From: Gonocerus acuteangulatus
Lineage: Eukaryota > Arthropoda > Insecta > Hemiptera > Coreidae
DNA length: 64,000 nt
Direction: 5' to 3'
NCBI GenBank assembly: GCA_946811695.1
Contig: OX328126.1
Coordinates: 82,286,467 to 82,350,466 of the forward strand
The notes under the pieces were generated by a model, which saw only the letters and a list, made by a program, of their open reading frames with translations, had not been told where the DNA came from and searched no databases. The translations under genes were made by a program, and so were the position numbers. How positions within the stretch are numbered: position 1 is the stretch's first letter; every line of letters begins with the position of its first letter. This document shows, in pieces, positions 51,504 to 62,817 of this stretch.

Positions 51504-51923
51504 TCACTTCCTTTCCAACTTGCAGCTCCTCACGAATAGCTTGAGCTCCTTGGGAGTAGCCTCGGCTATGTCCTTGGGCGTAGCAATTGCCTTCCCTATA
51601 TGCACTAACCTGTTGTAGGCCAACGCCTCACATTCGCAGAGGACATGCTGTGAGGTTTCCTCTTCCTCGAGGCACCAGCGACATGTAGGGTCCTCTGTTA
51701 GTCCCATCGTGCGCAGGTGTTTTCTTAGCGGACCATGTCCTGTGAGAAGTCCGACTATCCTCCTTAGTTCTGTCCTTTCCAGTAGAAGGAAATACCCTAC
51801 CCTGTCCTTCGAAATCTGGACAAGTAGCTTTGCCTGCCTCATGCCTGGCTTGGCCTGCCAATTCCTGAGAATTTCTTCTTGTTCCCAGGCATTTACTACC
51901 TTTCTGACAAAGCTTTTAGACAC
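51504..51923 (-). pseudogene. LINE C-terminal zinc region after RNase H
   Basis: RIVGLLTGHGPLRKHLRTMG and CRWCLEEEETSQHVLCECEA form the CX2C...HX4C motif found at the C-terminus of ORF2 in R1/LOA/I-type LINEs. It is out of frame with the upstream RNase H. Confidence 0.85.
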
Positions 51924-52311
51924 ACCGAAGAACGGCTCAGGACCACGGAGTATCTCCTCCGATCCCTTCCTTGCCAGCTAATCGGCCTTCTCGTTGCCCT
52001 CATGTCCCGGCACCCACACAAGCGTAACCCTGTTATGTCTGCCCAGATCATTTAGGGCATTGTGGCAATCAAGAACTAATTTAGACGAGACGCTATGCGA
52101 TGCAAGTGCCTTTAATGCAGCTTGACTATCGCTATTAATGCGTATTTTCTGCCCTTTAAGACCTTTCCTGAGATTTTCTCGGGCTGCAATTTCAATTGGA
52201 TGAACTTCTGATTGGAAAACAGTAGCAAAGGATCCAAGAGCTTTGGCTATTTTTGTTTTGGGACCAAATACCCCCGCACCAGCCCTCTCATCCTTAAGAG
52301 AACCATCAGTA
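51924..52311 (-). pseudogene. LINE RNase H domain
   Basis: The minus strand between the RT C-terminus and the CCHC end encodes (with stops) a typical LINE RNase H: a DGSLKDERAG start near 52290, IQSEVHPIEIAARENLR, INSDSQAALKAL (second acidic residue) and LVWVPGHEGNEKAD. It is needed in this clade to remove the RNA strand. No single frame is open here. Confidence 0.7.
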
Positions 52312-52977
52312 CTATACCATACTGACGAGTCTCTTTGTAAACTTTACCTGTCTTTCTTCCCAGCTCTGTCGACTAGGTATAACAACATTGAACTGCTTGT
52401 CAAAGACAAGTGTCCGTATAGTCTCGTCTGACCGGGTGAGGCATATATCTCTCTCTTTTAGTCTTTGCAAAACCTTGAGATGTCCCCGGATCTCATCCTT
52501 ACTCGCTTTGAGGGACTGAATTCTCAATGCACCCATCAAGGCCTCTCGCCTGATGCAGATAGCTAGCGGAGTTAATCCTATTATTGCTTCGATTGCTGCA
52601 GTGGGGCATGTCCTAATTGCCCCTGTGATGCCTAGGCATGCTAGCCTTTGCACTCTTTCTAGTCTGCTGGCTGCGGTCTTCTCTTCTGTTTTTGCCCACC
52701 AGACTAGTGCTGCGTATGTTACCATAGGTCGTACAACAGCAGTATATAGCCAGAGGAGCATCCTCGGACTCATTCCCCAGGTCCTTTCACAGAGTCTATT
52801 ACAGGCCCATAAAGAGACCTTTGCCTTCTCAATCTGTTTATTGAGATGCGGGTTCCAGGTGAGTCTTCTATCTAGAATAATTCCCAGATATTTGATCTCA
52901 TTTGTGACAAGTACAGGGGAACCCTCCACCAGGATAGGTTCCATATCCAGATTCCTTTTCCTAGAGAAAGGGACCAC
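52312..52977 (-). CDS. LINE RT thumb and connection region
   Basis: VPFSRKRNLDMEPILVEG, IKYLGIILDRRLTWNPHLNK, LLWLYTAVVRPMVTYAALVW and AASRLERVQRLACLGITGAI are the standard post-palm sequence of R1/LOA/I-type LINEs. 221 residues open. One indel separates it from the palm frame at 53012. Confidence 0.88.
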   Translation of the reverse strand: MVPFSRKRNLDMEPILVEGSPVLVTNEIKYLGIILDRRLTWNPHLNKQIEKAKVSLWACNRLCERTWGMSPRMLLWLYTAVVRPMVTYAALVWWAKTEEKTAASRLERVQRLACLGITGAIRTCPTAAIEAIIGLTPLAICIRREALMGALRIQSLKASKDEIRGHLKVLQRLKERDICLTRSDETIRTLVFDKQFNVVIPSRQSWEERQVKFTKRLVSMV

Positions 52978-53011
52978 CTTAGTCTTTTCAGGATTAACAG
53001 TTAACCCAAGA

Positions 53012-53715
53012 TTACGGCACCTTCCCCAGTGCCAGCTGCATACGCTCTTTTAGGACATGCGGAAATCTCCCTCTTACTATAACCACTATATCATCCGCAT
53101 ATCCTATTACCTCGTACCCAGCATCCGAAAGAGCTCTTAGGAGGAAGTCAACCACCATTGTCCACAAAAGGAGTGATAAGACACCTCCCTGAGGGCAGCC
53201 CCTGGTTGCCTTTATCCTTGTGGAGACCCACCCCTTCCTTGCTCTGATTCGCCGGCTTCCCAGCATAGCCCTAATCCATCTTCTAAGGATGAGATCAGCA
53301 CTAAACATCTTGGTAGCTTCCTCTATGGCTGCATATGAAGTGTTATCAAAAGCACCCTCTATATCCAGGAATGCGCATAGTGCAATTTCTTTGTTTTCAA
53401 GTGAGTCCCCTATCCTACTCACCAAGTAGTGCAGGGCAGATTCTGTTGATTTGCCCTTCTGATAAGCAAATTGCTGGGCATGCAGAGGAAGCCTTCCTAA
53501 GAGGTCCTCTCTAATATGCAAATCCAACACCTTCTCCATCGTTTTTAACACATTTTGAAGAGAGACTTATGGGTCTATAGGACTTGGGTAAGTCCAGGGG
53601 CCTTGTCGGTCCCTTTGGTATAAAAATCACATCCGTGTCTCTCCAGAGACAGGGGATGTATCCATGTGCATCGCTTGCCTGAAACATAGTTGCTAGAATA
53701 GCCGCAAGTTTATCT
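53012..53715 (-). CDS. LINE reverse transcriptase finger and palm, 5'-truncated
   Basis: The open frame from 53551 has QQFAYQKGKSTESALHYLVS, ALCAFLDIEGAFDNTSY (motif A), TRGCPQGGVLSLLLWTMVV and YEVIGYADDIVVIVRGRF (YADD). Upstream to 53715 the sequence still encodes DTDVIFIPKGTDKAPGLTQ with a stop. The endonuclease and ORF1 are missing. Different clade from the A-E families because of GCPQGG and the linked RNase H. Confidence 0.9.
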
Positions 53716-54250
53716 TATAATACAATTATTATGTGCTATTTTAAATTCATCCATATCAAATTCTTTTAAAGTTCTTTCAATTTGCTTACTCAACCCTTTT
53801 ATTTATGTAGGTACATTTAATGTATTCATTTACCTTTATATCATTTTCTATTCTTTCCAATTCCTTATCTTATTTGTTCCTCATTATATGACTACCATTT
53901 TGTTTTATATTACTTTTTTAGGGTAAACATTATTCAGAAACTTTCGATAAATGTCAATTTTTATTTTGTTTAAAATTTTAACGTTTTTATTTCTATGGCT
54001 TTTTTGATAAACTTATTAAGTATGTCTTTTTTCATGTTCCGCGTGGCTTGAATATTAGTTTAAAATTGTATTACTGGCCTTTTCTTGTGGTGTCCATTCT
54101 GTTTCTAGAGTTCCTTCATTTATGATTATATCCATGTTCAAAAACCTTATTTTATTAGATTTGAATTTATTAAGAAATTTTAAACTTTAAAAAATGCCTA
54201 TTTATCTTTCTTTTAATTCTACAAAAGAAACAACAACAACTTTATTATTG
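53716..54250 (-). pseudogene. Penelope-like element RT C-terminal fragment
   Basis: The minus strand near 54150-54050 reads RFLNMDIIINEGTLETEWTP, the FLD-I...L-T-WYRKPT motif of Penelope RT in altered form. Downstream YIKGLSKQIERTLKEFDMDE near 53800 matches the pre-GIY-YIG linker also seen at 34400. Many stops. The adjoining LINE is truncated exactly at its left edge. Confidence 0.65.
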
Positions 54251-54648
54251 TTATTAATAAACATTTCTTTTTGTTCCTACTTGAACAGATGCTGAAATCA
54301 ACAGTCTTCGGCTATAAGTGTCATGAAAACGAATATACTTCTATGAAAAATATTTTATTTCTAGATCTACTTGTTCAATATTGTTCATAAGTACATTGTA
54401 CCTAATACCTGTAAATATCTATATTTGTTAAAAAGTGTATACCTCATACCCACTTGTAAATATCTACCTACTTGTTAAAAAGTGTACATTGTACCTGTTG
54501 CATGCAAATTACATCACACTTAAATAGAGTCTCATTATCATTACTCTGAATTTACCTTTGTTCTTTCTAATCCACATGATAAAGTCATCTCCCTGTAAGC
54601 TGCTAGCATCCTTCAGCTAGCATCCTATATGGATGGGGTCAATGTAAC
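54251..54648. other. AT-rich interval with short tandem duplication
   Basis: TGTAAATATCTA-TTGTTAAAAAGTGTA occurs twice in tandem (about 54412 and 54457). No gene seen. Confidence 0.5.
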
Positions 54649-56357
54649 CCATCCATTAGGGTAGCCCTTAGCTATAGGGACGTTTTTTGAAAGTCTAAAT
54701 GTTGCTGCTCCCCCCCCCCCCCAATTCTGTTCCAATCAACAAAAAACCTAGCTGTGCAAAATTTCAGGGTAATCGGACAACTTCTAGGCGACCCGCAAAC
54801 GGTTTGAAATTGAAACATAGAATACGCAGTGAATTATTCCGTTAAAAAGGAATATACTGTTCTATCTCAAACATTTTCTCAAAAAAAAAAAAAAATTACG
54901 TAGTTGCATCAAGGCGACCCCAGAAATTGTTTAAAATCTTTCTGAATCAAAAGTCGATTCTAAAAAGTTTTGGAATAACATGTAAAAATTTAAATAAATA
55001 TTATAATTTTACTAATCCACTCTAGGGAGGCCCTTAGCTATAGGGAATTTTTGAAGTCAAACTTTTGCTGCTTTCACTCCCCAATTCTGTTCCAATTAAC
55101 AAAAAAACTAACTATGGAAAATTCTAGCGCTATCGGACAACACCCAGGCAACCTTCAAACGCTTCGAAATTGAAACATAGTACACGCGACGATTAATTCC
55201 ATTAAAACAGGGATATACTGTTCTATCTCAATCCATTTCTTATTGCAATTTATTTAGATACATCCAGTCTACCCAAGAAATGGTTTACAATCATTCTGAA
55301 TCATATATCTCAAAATTAAAATCTAAAAATTACAGAGATAACATGAAAACCTTAAAAAATATAAGGGTTTTAATAATGCACACAACTTATATAAGACAAC
55401 CGCGTTTTTATTTGAAACAAATATTTCTATAGAAACAAGGCATAATGTGAACAATAAAAAAATACAAATATTGAACATTATGTTTTCCTAAAGGTGAATT
55501 TAGTAGCAGTCGGGTATTTTTCCCGGTCACCGGCATCGATCTGCAAAATAATATGAAAAAATCGATTTTTGTGGAGGAAGGTATAAGGAAGACGGTATCA
55601 TTGTGAAGGAGGTATCATTTTGGTGGTGGAGGACGTACCTATTCAGTTGATTTTTTTTCTTCTTCAGCATTGTCTGCTTCCAGCATAACTGGAGATATAT
55701 TTGCCTTAACTGCATTTGGAAAATTTTCATTTTTTGTTTTTGTTTTGGGAACTAAGCACCAGAGATGATTGAAAGAAAGTTGTTTGCAGCAGCCTTACTG
55801 ATTTTTGATGTATCAATGGATAAATAAATAGAAAGTCCATGATCTGGTGCTTCAATTGGGTCTTATGATAGAAACCAGGCTCGAACGTACTCTCGCTAGG
55901 TTCTTCTTAAAGAATTTTTCTCGCTGTGAGATACCTGGAATTGATTTTGGAACAGCTATATTTTAAATGTATAAATCGCCTTTGCCGTCCACCTAGCATG
56001 ACTTACAGCTCCTTGTACTCGAAACGATACACCTTTCTTCCCGTATAAACGAGTGCGTTTTCAGGAAGGTGGAACAGACTTGAATGTTTATCTCATATTA
56101 ACAAGAACACGACTAATTTAATGTCCATTACTGGTGATTACTTGCCCAGAAGTGATTAAACATAAAATAACTTAAAAAAAAAAAATTATCTGAAAAAATT
56201 ACTTTCGGACGAAAATGTCAATATTTCAAGGTCATTGCGGGTCGCTATGGAGTTGTTTGATTTAGCTAAAATTTTGCACAGATCGTTATTTTGTTGATTG
56301 GAACAAGATAGGCGGGTGGGAGAAAAACTTTTAGAAAGTTGAAAAATAAGGGCCACC
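54649..56357. mobile_element. Non-autonomous TIR element with internal repeats
   Basis: TAGGGTAGCCCTTA at the left and TAAGGGCCACCCTA at the right are 14-bp inverted with one mismatch. CCAT flanks both ends, a possible 4-bp duplication. Near the left end a ~180-bp block (CCTTAGCTATAGGGA to TTGAAACATAG) occurs at 54656 and again at 55027. Its inverse is partly recognisable near 56220-56330 (TTTGCACAGATCG, TTGATTGGAACAAGA). A 67-residue minus frame at 55527-55730 is not recognised. Confidence 0.65.
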
Positions 56358-56665
56358 CTACCATGTATATAGGATGCTAGGCAGCCTATATGGGTAGGAT
56401 ACTGGAAGCAAACATCAGGATGCTCGCAGCCTTTATGGGTAGGCTGCTAGAAGCCAGATCAGAGTGCCAGCAGTCTAAAGTCTCTATTGTTGGATGCTAG
56501 CTTTGGGTTTGAGAACTCTACTATAGGATGCAGAATTAGGATTCCAGCACTCTATTATAGAGTGATTTATGAGCACTCTACTCTAAAGTGCGGGCATTCT
56601 AACTAGTGTAATCCTATTTTAGGCTGAAATATTGGAATCCTATTTCAAAATAGGCTCGGGTTTCT
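56358..56665. repeat. Degenerate minisatellite
   Basis: Repeated words such as CAGCCTATATGGGTAGGATA, GCAGCCTTTATGGGTAGG and AGAGTGCCAGCAGTCT, then CACTCTACT units. An outlying related piece on the other side of the TIR element is at 54605-54640 (CTAGCATCCTATATGGATGG). Confidence 0.55.
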
Positions 56666-56687
56666 GTGGCACCGAGTCACAGTTTTA

Positions 56688-56845
56688 AGGGGGCTGGGAA
56701 AATTTCAGGGGGGGGGGGTCTGAAAGCATTTGTGTTATAAAATACTAACAATCTAGAACTTGAAATAATTAGCCAATTAAAACGTTATTATAACCCAAAC
56801 AAATTGTTTTTTTTTCCTGAACTAAGTGATCTTTTATAATTTATA
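56688..56845. mobile_element. Partial hAT-type MITE copy
   Basis: The G-run plus TCTGAAAGCATTT, AAAATACTAA, AACTTGAAATAATT and GAACTAAGTGATCTT match the interior of the MITE at 50841-51094. Ends are lost. Confidence 0.65.
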
Positions 56846-57200
56846 ATTTGGTTTCGGAGGTAGAATAATTTTTCCATCGATGTAATTTCGGTAGAAAGCT
56901 GAATTCTCAAAAATAGAGCTGTCGCTGAGAGGCCCATAACTTCCAATGTCAACTATCATTAACGCGTAGTATGGGTCAACTACCGCTTGAAGAACAAGAG
57001 AAAAATGTACATTACGTGGCCATGGAGTAGCCATATGACATTTTTGGATGATACGCTTCAATTTCGTCCCCAAACCAGCAATATTTTACCTGGTTCAACA
57101 TTCCCGCCGCTATATAGGTATATCCAATTAAAACAATATATCCAACTAAACCCCATTGTCTCCAGGACCTTCAAAAATTCCACCTTTAGCTCCACCTAAG
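56834..57200 (-). pseudogene. PIF/Harbinger-type transposase fragment
   Basis: The frame 56834-57073 reads FSLVLQAVVDPYYALMIVDI, GSYGPLSDSSIFENSAFYRN and KIILPPKP. This matches the DDE nuclease region of HARBI1-like proteins (V-D-YY-F-VD-G--G--SD--IF-NS). It starts at the insertion point of the K1 element, so upstream catalytic parts are absent or lie further right out of frame. Confidence 0.75.
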
Positions 57201-57555
57201 AAAAAAGTCCGTCACGCAGAAGCTGCATAACTAAGCACTTTCCTCAGAATTTGGGTAGTGTAGACTGCTTTCCAGAACAATTTGCTTAAAATATCTTACA
57301 TAAATAAAATTAAAACATGAATAGTTCTCTTTTAATTTTGTAATGCGTAACTGTTCAATTATTAATTTGCTTCCAGAGTTATGTTTACACATGGTACCTA
57401 CTACACTACGTAATAAATACAAAAAACCTCATATTTTCGTCTTTTGATCTGACGCAGGAACAGGATACAGTCCCTCTAGTGGTAGAAAGCGCTCCTTGCG
57501 GCGGCCTTGCGAACCGACGCCTGTCGTGCTATTCTATTGAAATATATTACAAAGT

Positions 57556-58060
57556 AAACCCTCCTTTCCGATGGACCGATTTAGACCATTTTTACAACAC
57601 TTCTTTCTCATGAGTTACACTCGACGTATACCGCGTTTCATTACAATACAGCAGAAATTACGACCTGTATTTGGGTCCGGAGTAAACCCCCCCTCCTAAT
57701 GGACCGATTTAGTTTATTTTTACAACACGTATTCACCTGTAGATTACCACTACGAATACCGAGTTTCGTCGAAATATAACAAAAATCACGGCTGGTAGTA
57801 GCGAAATGGTATTGTGGGTATGGAGTAAACCCCCCCCCTCCTAATGAACCGATTTTGTTTATTTTTACATCTCATTTTTCTCTCTATATTTCCACTACGA
57901 ATACCAAGTTTCGTTGAAATAAAAGAAATATTGCGGCTGGCATGGTCAGATTAGTGTTTTGGGTTCGGGGTAAACCCCCCCTTCCGGTGGACCGATTTTG
58001 GTCGTTAACGAACTCGTTCAATCGTTTGCTAGTTGAATACTATATACCATGTTTCGTGAC
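57556..58060 (+). repeat. ~140-bp tandem subrepeats in K1
   Basis: Four units with GTAAACCCCCC, GGACCGATTT, and CTACGAATACC-AGTTTCGT in the same order. The same array is inverted at 62925-63380 in K2. Confidence 0.8.
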
Positions 58061-58118
58061 GAAAAAACAAAAACTCTGGCCGCTATCGTGTTAACAGACA
58101 TATATATAAGTTCATTTC

Positions 58119-58428
58119 TACCAGGAGCTAAATTGGCTATTCCCTCTTTATCGTCGTCAGTACTTCCTCGGCTCAGTCCTTTACCAAGTAATTCAATCCC
58201 GTAGACCTTCTTATATTTTTCAACTTCTTAAATTTAAATCCTCGGTTCACTCCCGTAACACCCGTTCTCGTCCTTCCGATCTTTATATTCCTTCCCACCG
58301 AACAGCAATATTCGAAAAATCATTCGTCACCCGTGCCACATCGCTATGGAATTCCTTACCTCTGTCTGTCCGCCATTCTACCAACCTTGAAACCTTTAAA
58401 TCCCGACTCTTCCACCACCTTACACTAG
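58119..58428 (+). pseudogene. CR1-like LINE ORF2 C-terminal fragment
   Basis: Frame reads NWLFPLYRRQYFLGSVLYQV, HSRNTRSRPSDLYIPSHRTA and SLWNSLPLSVRHSTNLETFK. It is homologous to the C-terminus of the adjacent copy (59030-59330). It continues without a stop into the RT palm of that second copy at about 58430. Confidence 0.8.
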
Positions 58429-59770
58429 ACCGAGGTGTCGCACAGGGATCCTCTCTATCCCCAACACTGTTTGCAGCCTACATAAATGATCTCCCATCCT
58501 CTATCCTATTTTGCAACTTCCACATGTATGCCGATGATTCCCAAATCTACCTTTCCTTCCCCCCCTCTGAGCTATTAGAAGCAGCAAGAACAATTCAGGA
58601 AGACTTGGACAGGATCACAGCTTGGGCCAAGACCAACAAATTATTGATGAATGCTGAAAAGTCCAAAGCGATAGTGATAGGCTCAGCTCCCCTCTTGAAA
58701 TCTCTCCCTCCTATCCTCCCTTTCTTCACCATTGACTCCAGTCCTATTCAATATGTTTCCACTGCCAAGAACCTGGGCCTTATTTTCGATCAAAACCTAT
58801 CCTGGAAAAATCACTTATCCCTAATCACTCGTCGCTCCATAGCCACCCTTAAACTATTTAACCGTTCCCGTCACCTCCTCCCTACTTCTAGTGTTCCCCC
58901 ACTTCGACTATGGTTGCCTGGTGTATGGAGGGCTCACTGGGGAGCTTGAGGTTCGTCTTAAGCGATTAATGAACAGTTTTCTCAGATTTATCCTCGATAC
59001 CCCCAGGGATGCCCATATTTCACACCGGTATTCCGAGTTGAAGTGGCTATTTCCATCAATTCGACGACAATATTTCCTAGGTTCCTTCCTTTACCAAACC
59101 ATTTCTTCCAAATCTCCTTCCTATATTTACAACCTCCTGCAGTTTAAATCTGCTGTCCATTCCCGTGGTACCCGCTCCCGTCCCTCCGATCTCTATCCTC
59201 CAACTCATAAAACAGCCTTCTTCGACCGTTCCTTCATCTCCCGAGCCTCCTCCTTCTGGAACTCTATCCCTCTTTCCATTCGACACTCTCCTTCCTTACC
59301 TGTCTTTAAATCCCGCCTCTTTGCTTTTCTCCTATCCTCCCAGGAAGACGCTTCTTAAAATTTCACCACCAGGAAGACCTGATTACCTTTGTAAATTATA
59401 TTGCTGTTTTTTTCTCGTGTTTATGCATTTTCCTAGCTTATATCTTTTTATAGCCCCCATTCCTTTAATATTTATTCAACTTTTTAATATTTATTTGTTT
59501 ATTTAAACTCTTTAATTTTATTCCCATCCCCCTCTGAACATTGTATCATCATTGCCCCATTCCAATGAATGTACATATTTACTTATATTTCATTTTATTA
59601 TTTAAGGCTTCACATATAATATTTGTATTAGTTGCTTTCTTTGTTTTGTTCTTTTATACTTTTGTTTTTCTTTATTCATATTTATATTTTTAGGTTAATT
59701 TCTTTATTGTTTATTTTGTACTTATTTTTATTCTTATGGGACGAAGTCCCAGAATAAAGTTTTTTTTTCA
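58429..59770 (+). pseudogene. CR1-like LINE: RT palm, C-terminus and 3' UTR
   Basis: GVAQGSSLSPTLFAAYINDL and FHMYADDSQIYLSF (YADD) open the copy. ITAWAKTNKLLMNAEKSKAI and LGLIFDQNLSWKNHL follow. After a frameshift near 58900, FDYGCLVYGGLTGELEVRLK, the C-terminal RASSFWNSIPLSIRHSPSLP and stop at 59358. The 3' UTR ends in a GGGAC-GAA-GTCCC stem-loop (59738-59750), AATAAAG and a CATT microsatellite. The palm motif and tail type suggest the CR1/L2 side of LINEs. The endonuclease is missing. Confidence 0.85.
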
Positions 59771-59991
59771 TTCATTCATTCACCTTCTATCCCTCCAAGT
59801 TTTACCCAACCCCTAGTCTATATTGAAGCTGTACACTATATACTGATACTGATAGCATTTATAAGTTTTTAAGTTTATACGTAAAATTCAAAATTATTTT
59901 GTAATTTCAAAATTATTCCTATGGGACTTCTGTCCCGGAATAAGAATAAAACTTTTCATTCATTCATTCATTCATTTCATTCATTCATTCA

Positions 59992-59999
<8 letters not shown>
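59771..59999 (+). mobile_element. Additional CR1-like LINE 3' end
   Basis: A second 3' terminus with stem GGGAC-TTCT-GTCCC (59923-59936), GGAATAAG and (ATTC)n. Only about 230 bp of UTR is present. Confidence 0.65.

Positions 60000-60041
<42 letters not shown>
59996..60041. repeat. TA microsatellite in K1
   Basis: Remaining half of the K1 microsatellite into which the LINEs inserted. Confidence 0.9.
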
Positions 60042-60046
<5 letters not shown>

Positions 60047-60164
60047 AACGGGGGTCATTTTCGGTGTCTACTAGGTAGGGTCGATAAAGATTTGAAGAAG
60101 TTTTTCAAAATTTCCGTCATGAGTGCAACCTCAATAGCTACTTTCCTTCGGAGGAAAGTGCTAA

Positions 60165-60756
60165 AAAACCAAGTCCCAACGTGAAGGCAGAGGAAATGTA
60201 TCTTGACACTCTGAAGTTGACAAATTAATTATCAACTATTTGAATTACAAGAGTACAACAGCTTGATGGAGTGGACTGCTTCTTTCTGAGCTTCGCCTAT
60301 ACTTTTAAACCATTCAGACCAAGGACTCCAGTAATGATAAGGTTGGAACTTGTAACTCTCTTCGATAGAAACGAGATGAATCAGCTTGGTGAAGAAACAA
60401 TATCACTTAAATCGTCTGATCTTTCGAACATTTTTTCCAATTCTTGTGAGTTTCAAACAGAGTTCTTACGCCCACAAGTTACCATGGACATACGGGAGCT
60501 AATTCCACGACATCATCCCCCACCTTCATTTCTGTCCGTAAAATACAGGACAATTTTCCTAAAGAATGAATTTTGTTTTCAAATTTGTTTTTGTATATTT
60601 GTGATTGATTTTCCAAAATTAACTTAATTTTTTTTGTTTATATCAATAAACATTTCTGTATAACCTACCTCAAACAAAAGGCTCGTCTTTACCTTGTTTA
60701 ATTTCTATTGTCATTTATAAAGGAGTTGAAAAAGTGTTGCAGAAGGATGAGACTCT
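60165..60756 (+). other. Spacer between tail-to-tail K elements, with ORF and poly(A) signal
   Basis: An open frame at 60271-60627 (118 residues, MDCFFLSFAYTFKPFRPRTP ... VIDFPKLT) is not recognised. The stretch LGEETISLKSSDLSNIFSNS has ordinary codon use, and an AATAAA follows the stop at 60645-60650. It could be the 3' end of a host or element gene. There is no second line of evidence. Confidence 0.4.
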
Positions 60757-60885
60757 TTTAGCACTTTCCTCCGAAGGAAAGTAGCTATTGAGGTTGGACT
60801 CATGTCGGAATTTTTGAAAAATTTCTTCAAATCTTTATCGATCCTACCTAGTAGACACCGAAAATGACCTCCGTTAAAATTTATA

Positions 60886-62612
60886 CAGGGTGTCCCGTAA
60901 ATGTCTAATCATATTGAAAGGGGTGATAGAGGACCCTTAGGGGAACAAAAAATGTTCTATGATGATTTCCCGAATTCTCGCCCATAAGGGAGAAAACGTC
61001 GTTTTATTGTTTTATCGAGACAAACGTGGTTTTTAGAAACATAATCGTTGTAGCTCCGTCCCAGGTGGTACTACTAAAAAGGGAGTGAAACCAATCGAAA
61101 GCTGAGTAAATTTACTATAAGACTAGTTGGGAGTAAACGTAAAAATGAATGAATGTAAGTATGTATATCTTACAAAAAGAAGGCAATTCTAAATTTCCTG
61201 ACATTTTATTGATATTTCTTTCCAGCGTTACTCCTCAATGGGCAGGATCTGAGATTTCCAGGTTTCAGAAAAACTTCCTCATTTAACCAGCTTTCCATTC
61301 ATGTATCACAACCCTGTGTTATTGAAGTATTTGAACGGTTTAAGTACAAAAGTTTAAAAAAAAACATGGACCTGTGAAAAGAAAATTATATTTTTTTCTT
61401 CAATTTATTCAAAAAGCTGAAGGGAAATATTTTTTTTATAAATGTTTACATAAATATTAAGTAAATGTTTACTTAAAACAATAAAAAAAAAATACTTCCA
61501 CGAATATAAAAAAAAACCCTAAAACAGTAAATAAATAAAATACACATTTATTTTGAATTTGTTAATTCAGGTAACTAATACTGGGTCCAGGAGGCGGCCA
61601 TTAAGGAACCCCAACCATACATTAACCTCAAAAATTATTATTTTTACCTAGATCACGCATTTGAACACATTTTTACAGGACTATGTACATATTATTTATG
61701 AGGGATAGAATTTTTAATTACCACAACAAAAACGCATGGGCTCAGAATCTCAGTGAGTTTCACAAGCGTAGCCATCAGTATTAATTTAAGGTAAAGCATT
61801 TGTTTTCTAAATATAAGTACCTGTAAAAATGTGTTCAAATGCGTGATATAGGTAAAAATAGTAGTTTTTGAGGTTAATGTATGGTTGGGGTTCCTTAATG
61901 GCCGCCTCCTGGACCCAGTATTAGTTACCTGAATTAATAAATTCAAAATAAATGTGTATTTTATTTATTTACTGTTTTAAGATTTTTTTTTATATCCGTG
62001 GAAGTAATTTTTTTTATTCTTTTAAGTAAATATTTACTTAATATTTATGTAAACATTTATAAAAAAAATATTTCCCTTCAGCTTTTTGAATAAATTGAAG
62101 AAAAAAATATAATTTTCTTTTCACAGATCCATGTTTTTTTTAAAACTTTTGTTCTTAAATCGTTCAAATACTTCAATAACACAGGGTTGTGATACATGAA
62201 TGGAAAGCTGGTTAAATGAGGAAGTTTTTCTGAAACCCGGAAATCTCAGATCCTGCTTATTGAGGAGTAACGCTGGAAAGAAATATCAATAAAATATCAG
62301 GAAATTTAGAATTGCCTTCTTTTGGTAAGATATACATACTTACATTCATTCATTTTTACGTTTAATCTCAACTAGTCTTATAGTAAATTTACTCAGCTTT
62401 CGATTGGTTTCACACCCTTTTTAGTAGTACCACCTGGAACGGAGATACAAGGATTATTCTTCTAAAAAGTACGTTTGTCTCGAAAAAACAATAAAACGAC
62501 GTTTTCTCCCTTATGGGCGAGAATTCGGGAAATCATCATAGAACATTTTTTGTTCCCCTAAGGGTCCTCTATCACCCCTCACAATATGACTAGACATTTA
62601 TGGGACACCCTG
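60886..62612. mobile_element. Foldback element with ~794-bp inverted arms
   Basis: CAGGGTGTCCCGTAAATGTC at the left and GACATTTATGGGACACCCTG at the right, flanked by TA. The left arm 60886-61679 is repeated inverted at 61820-62612 with high identity throughout. The unpaired centre is ~140 bp. No transposase. It is nearly palindromic. Confidence 0.88.
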
Positions 62613-62618
62613 TATATA

Positions 62619-62700
<82 letters not shown>

Positions 62701-62702
62701 GC

Positions 62703-62733
<31 letters not shown>

Positions 62734-62749
62734 TATATATATATACATA

Positions 62750-62807
<58 letters not shown>

Positions 62808-62817
62808 TATATATATA
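62613..62817. repeat. Long TA microsatellite with TGCA interruptions
   Basis: About 205 bp of TA dinucleotides broken by TATGCATATA words. It belongs to K2. Apparent long ORFs of alternating Ile and Tyr through it are artefacts. Confidence 0.95.

Larger units (their letters stand above)
57201..60164 (+). mobile_element. Helentron-like family K (K1), with nested LINEs
   Basis: 5' end AAAAAAGTCCGTCACGCAGA, then TAAGCACTTTCCT about 30 bp in. 3' end: perfect 8-bp stem ACTTTCCT/AGGAAAGT (60140-60159, loop TCGG) then GCTAA. The 5' inner block and 3' end are inverse of each other, as in family H, and the first ~27 bp resemble family H. Contains ~140-bp tandem subrepeats (57556, 57683, 57826, 57970), each starting GTAAACCCCCC. 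CR1-like LINEs occupy 58119-59995 at the TA microsatellite. Confidence 0.75.
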
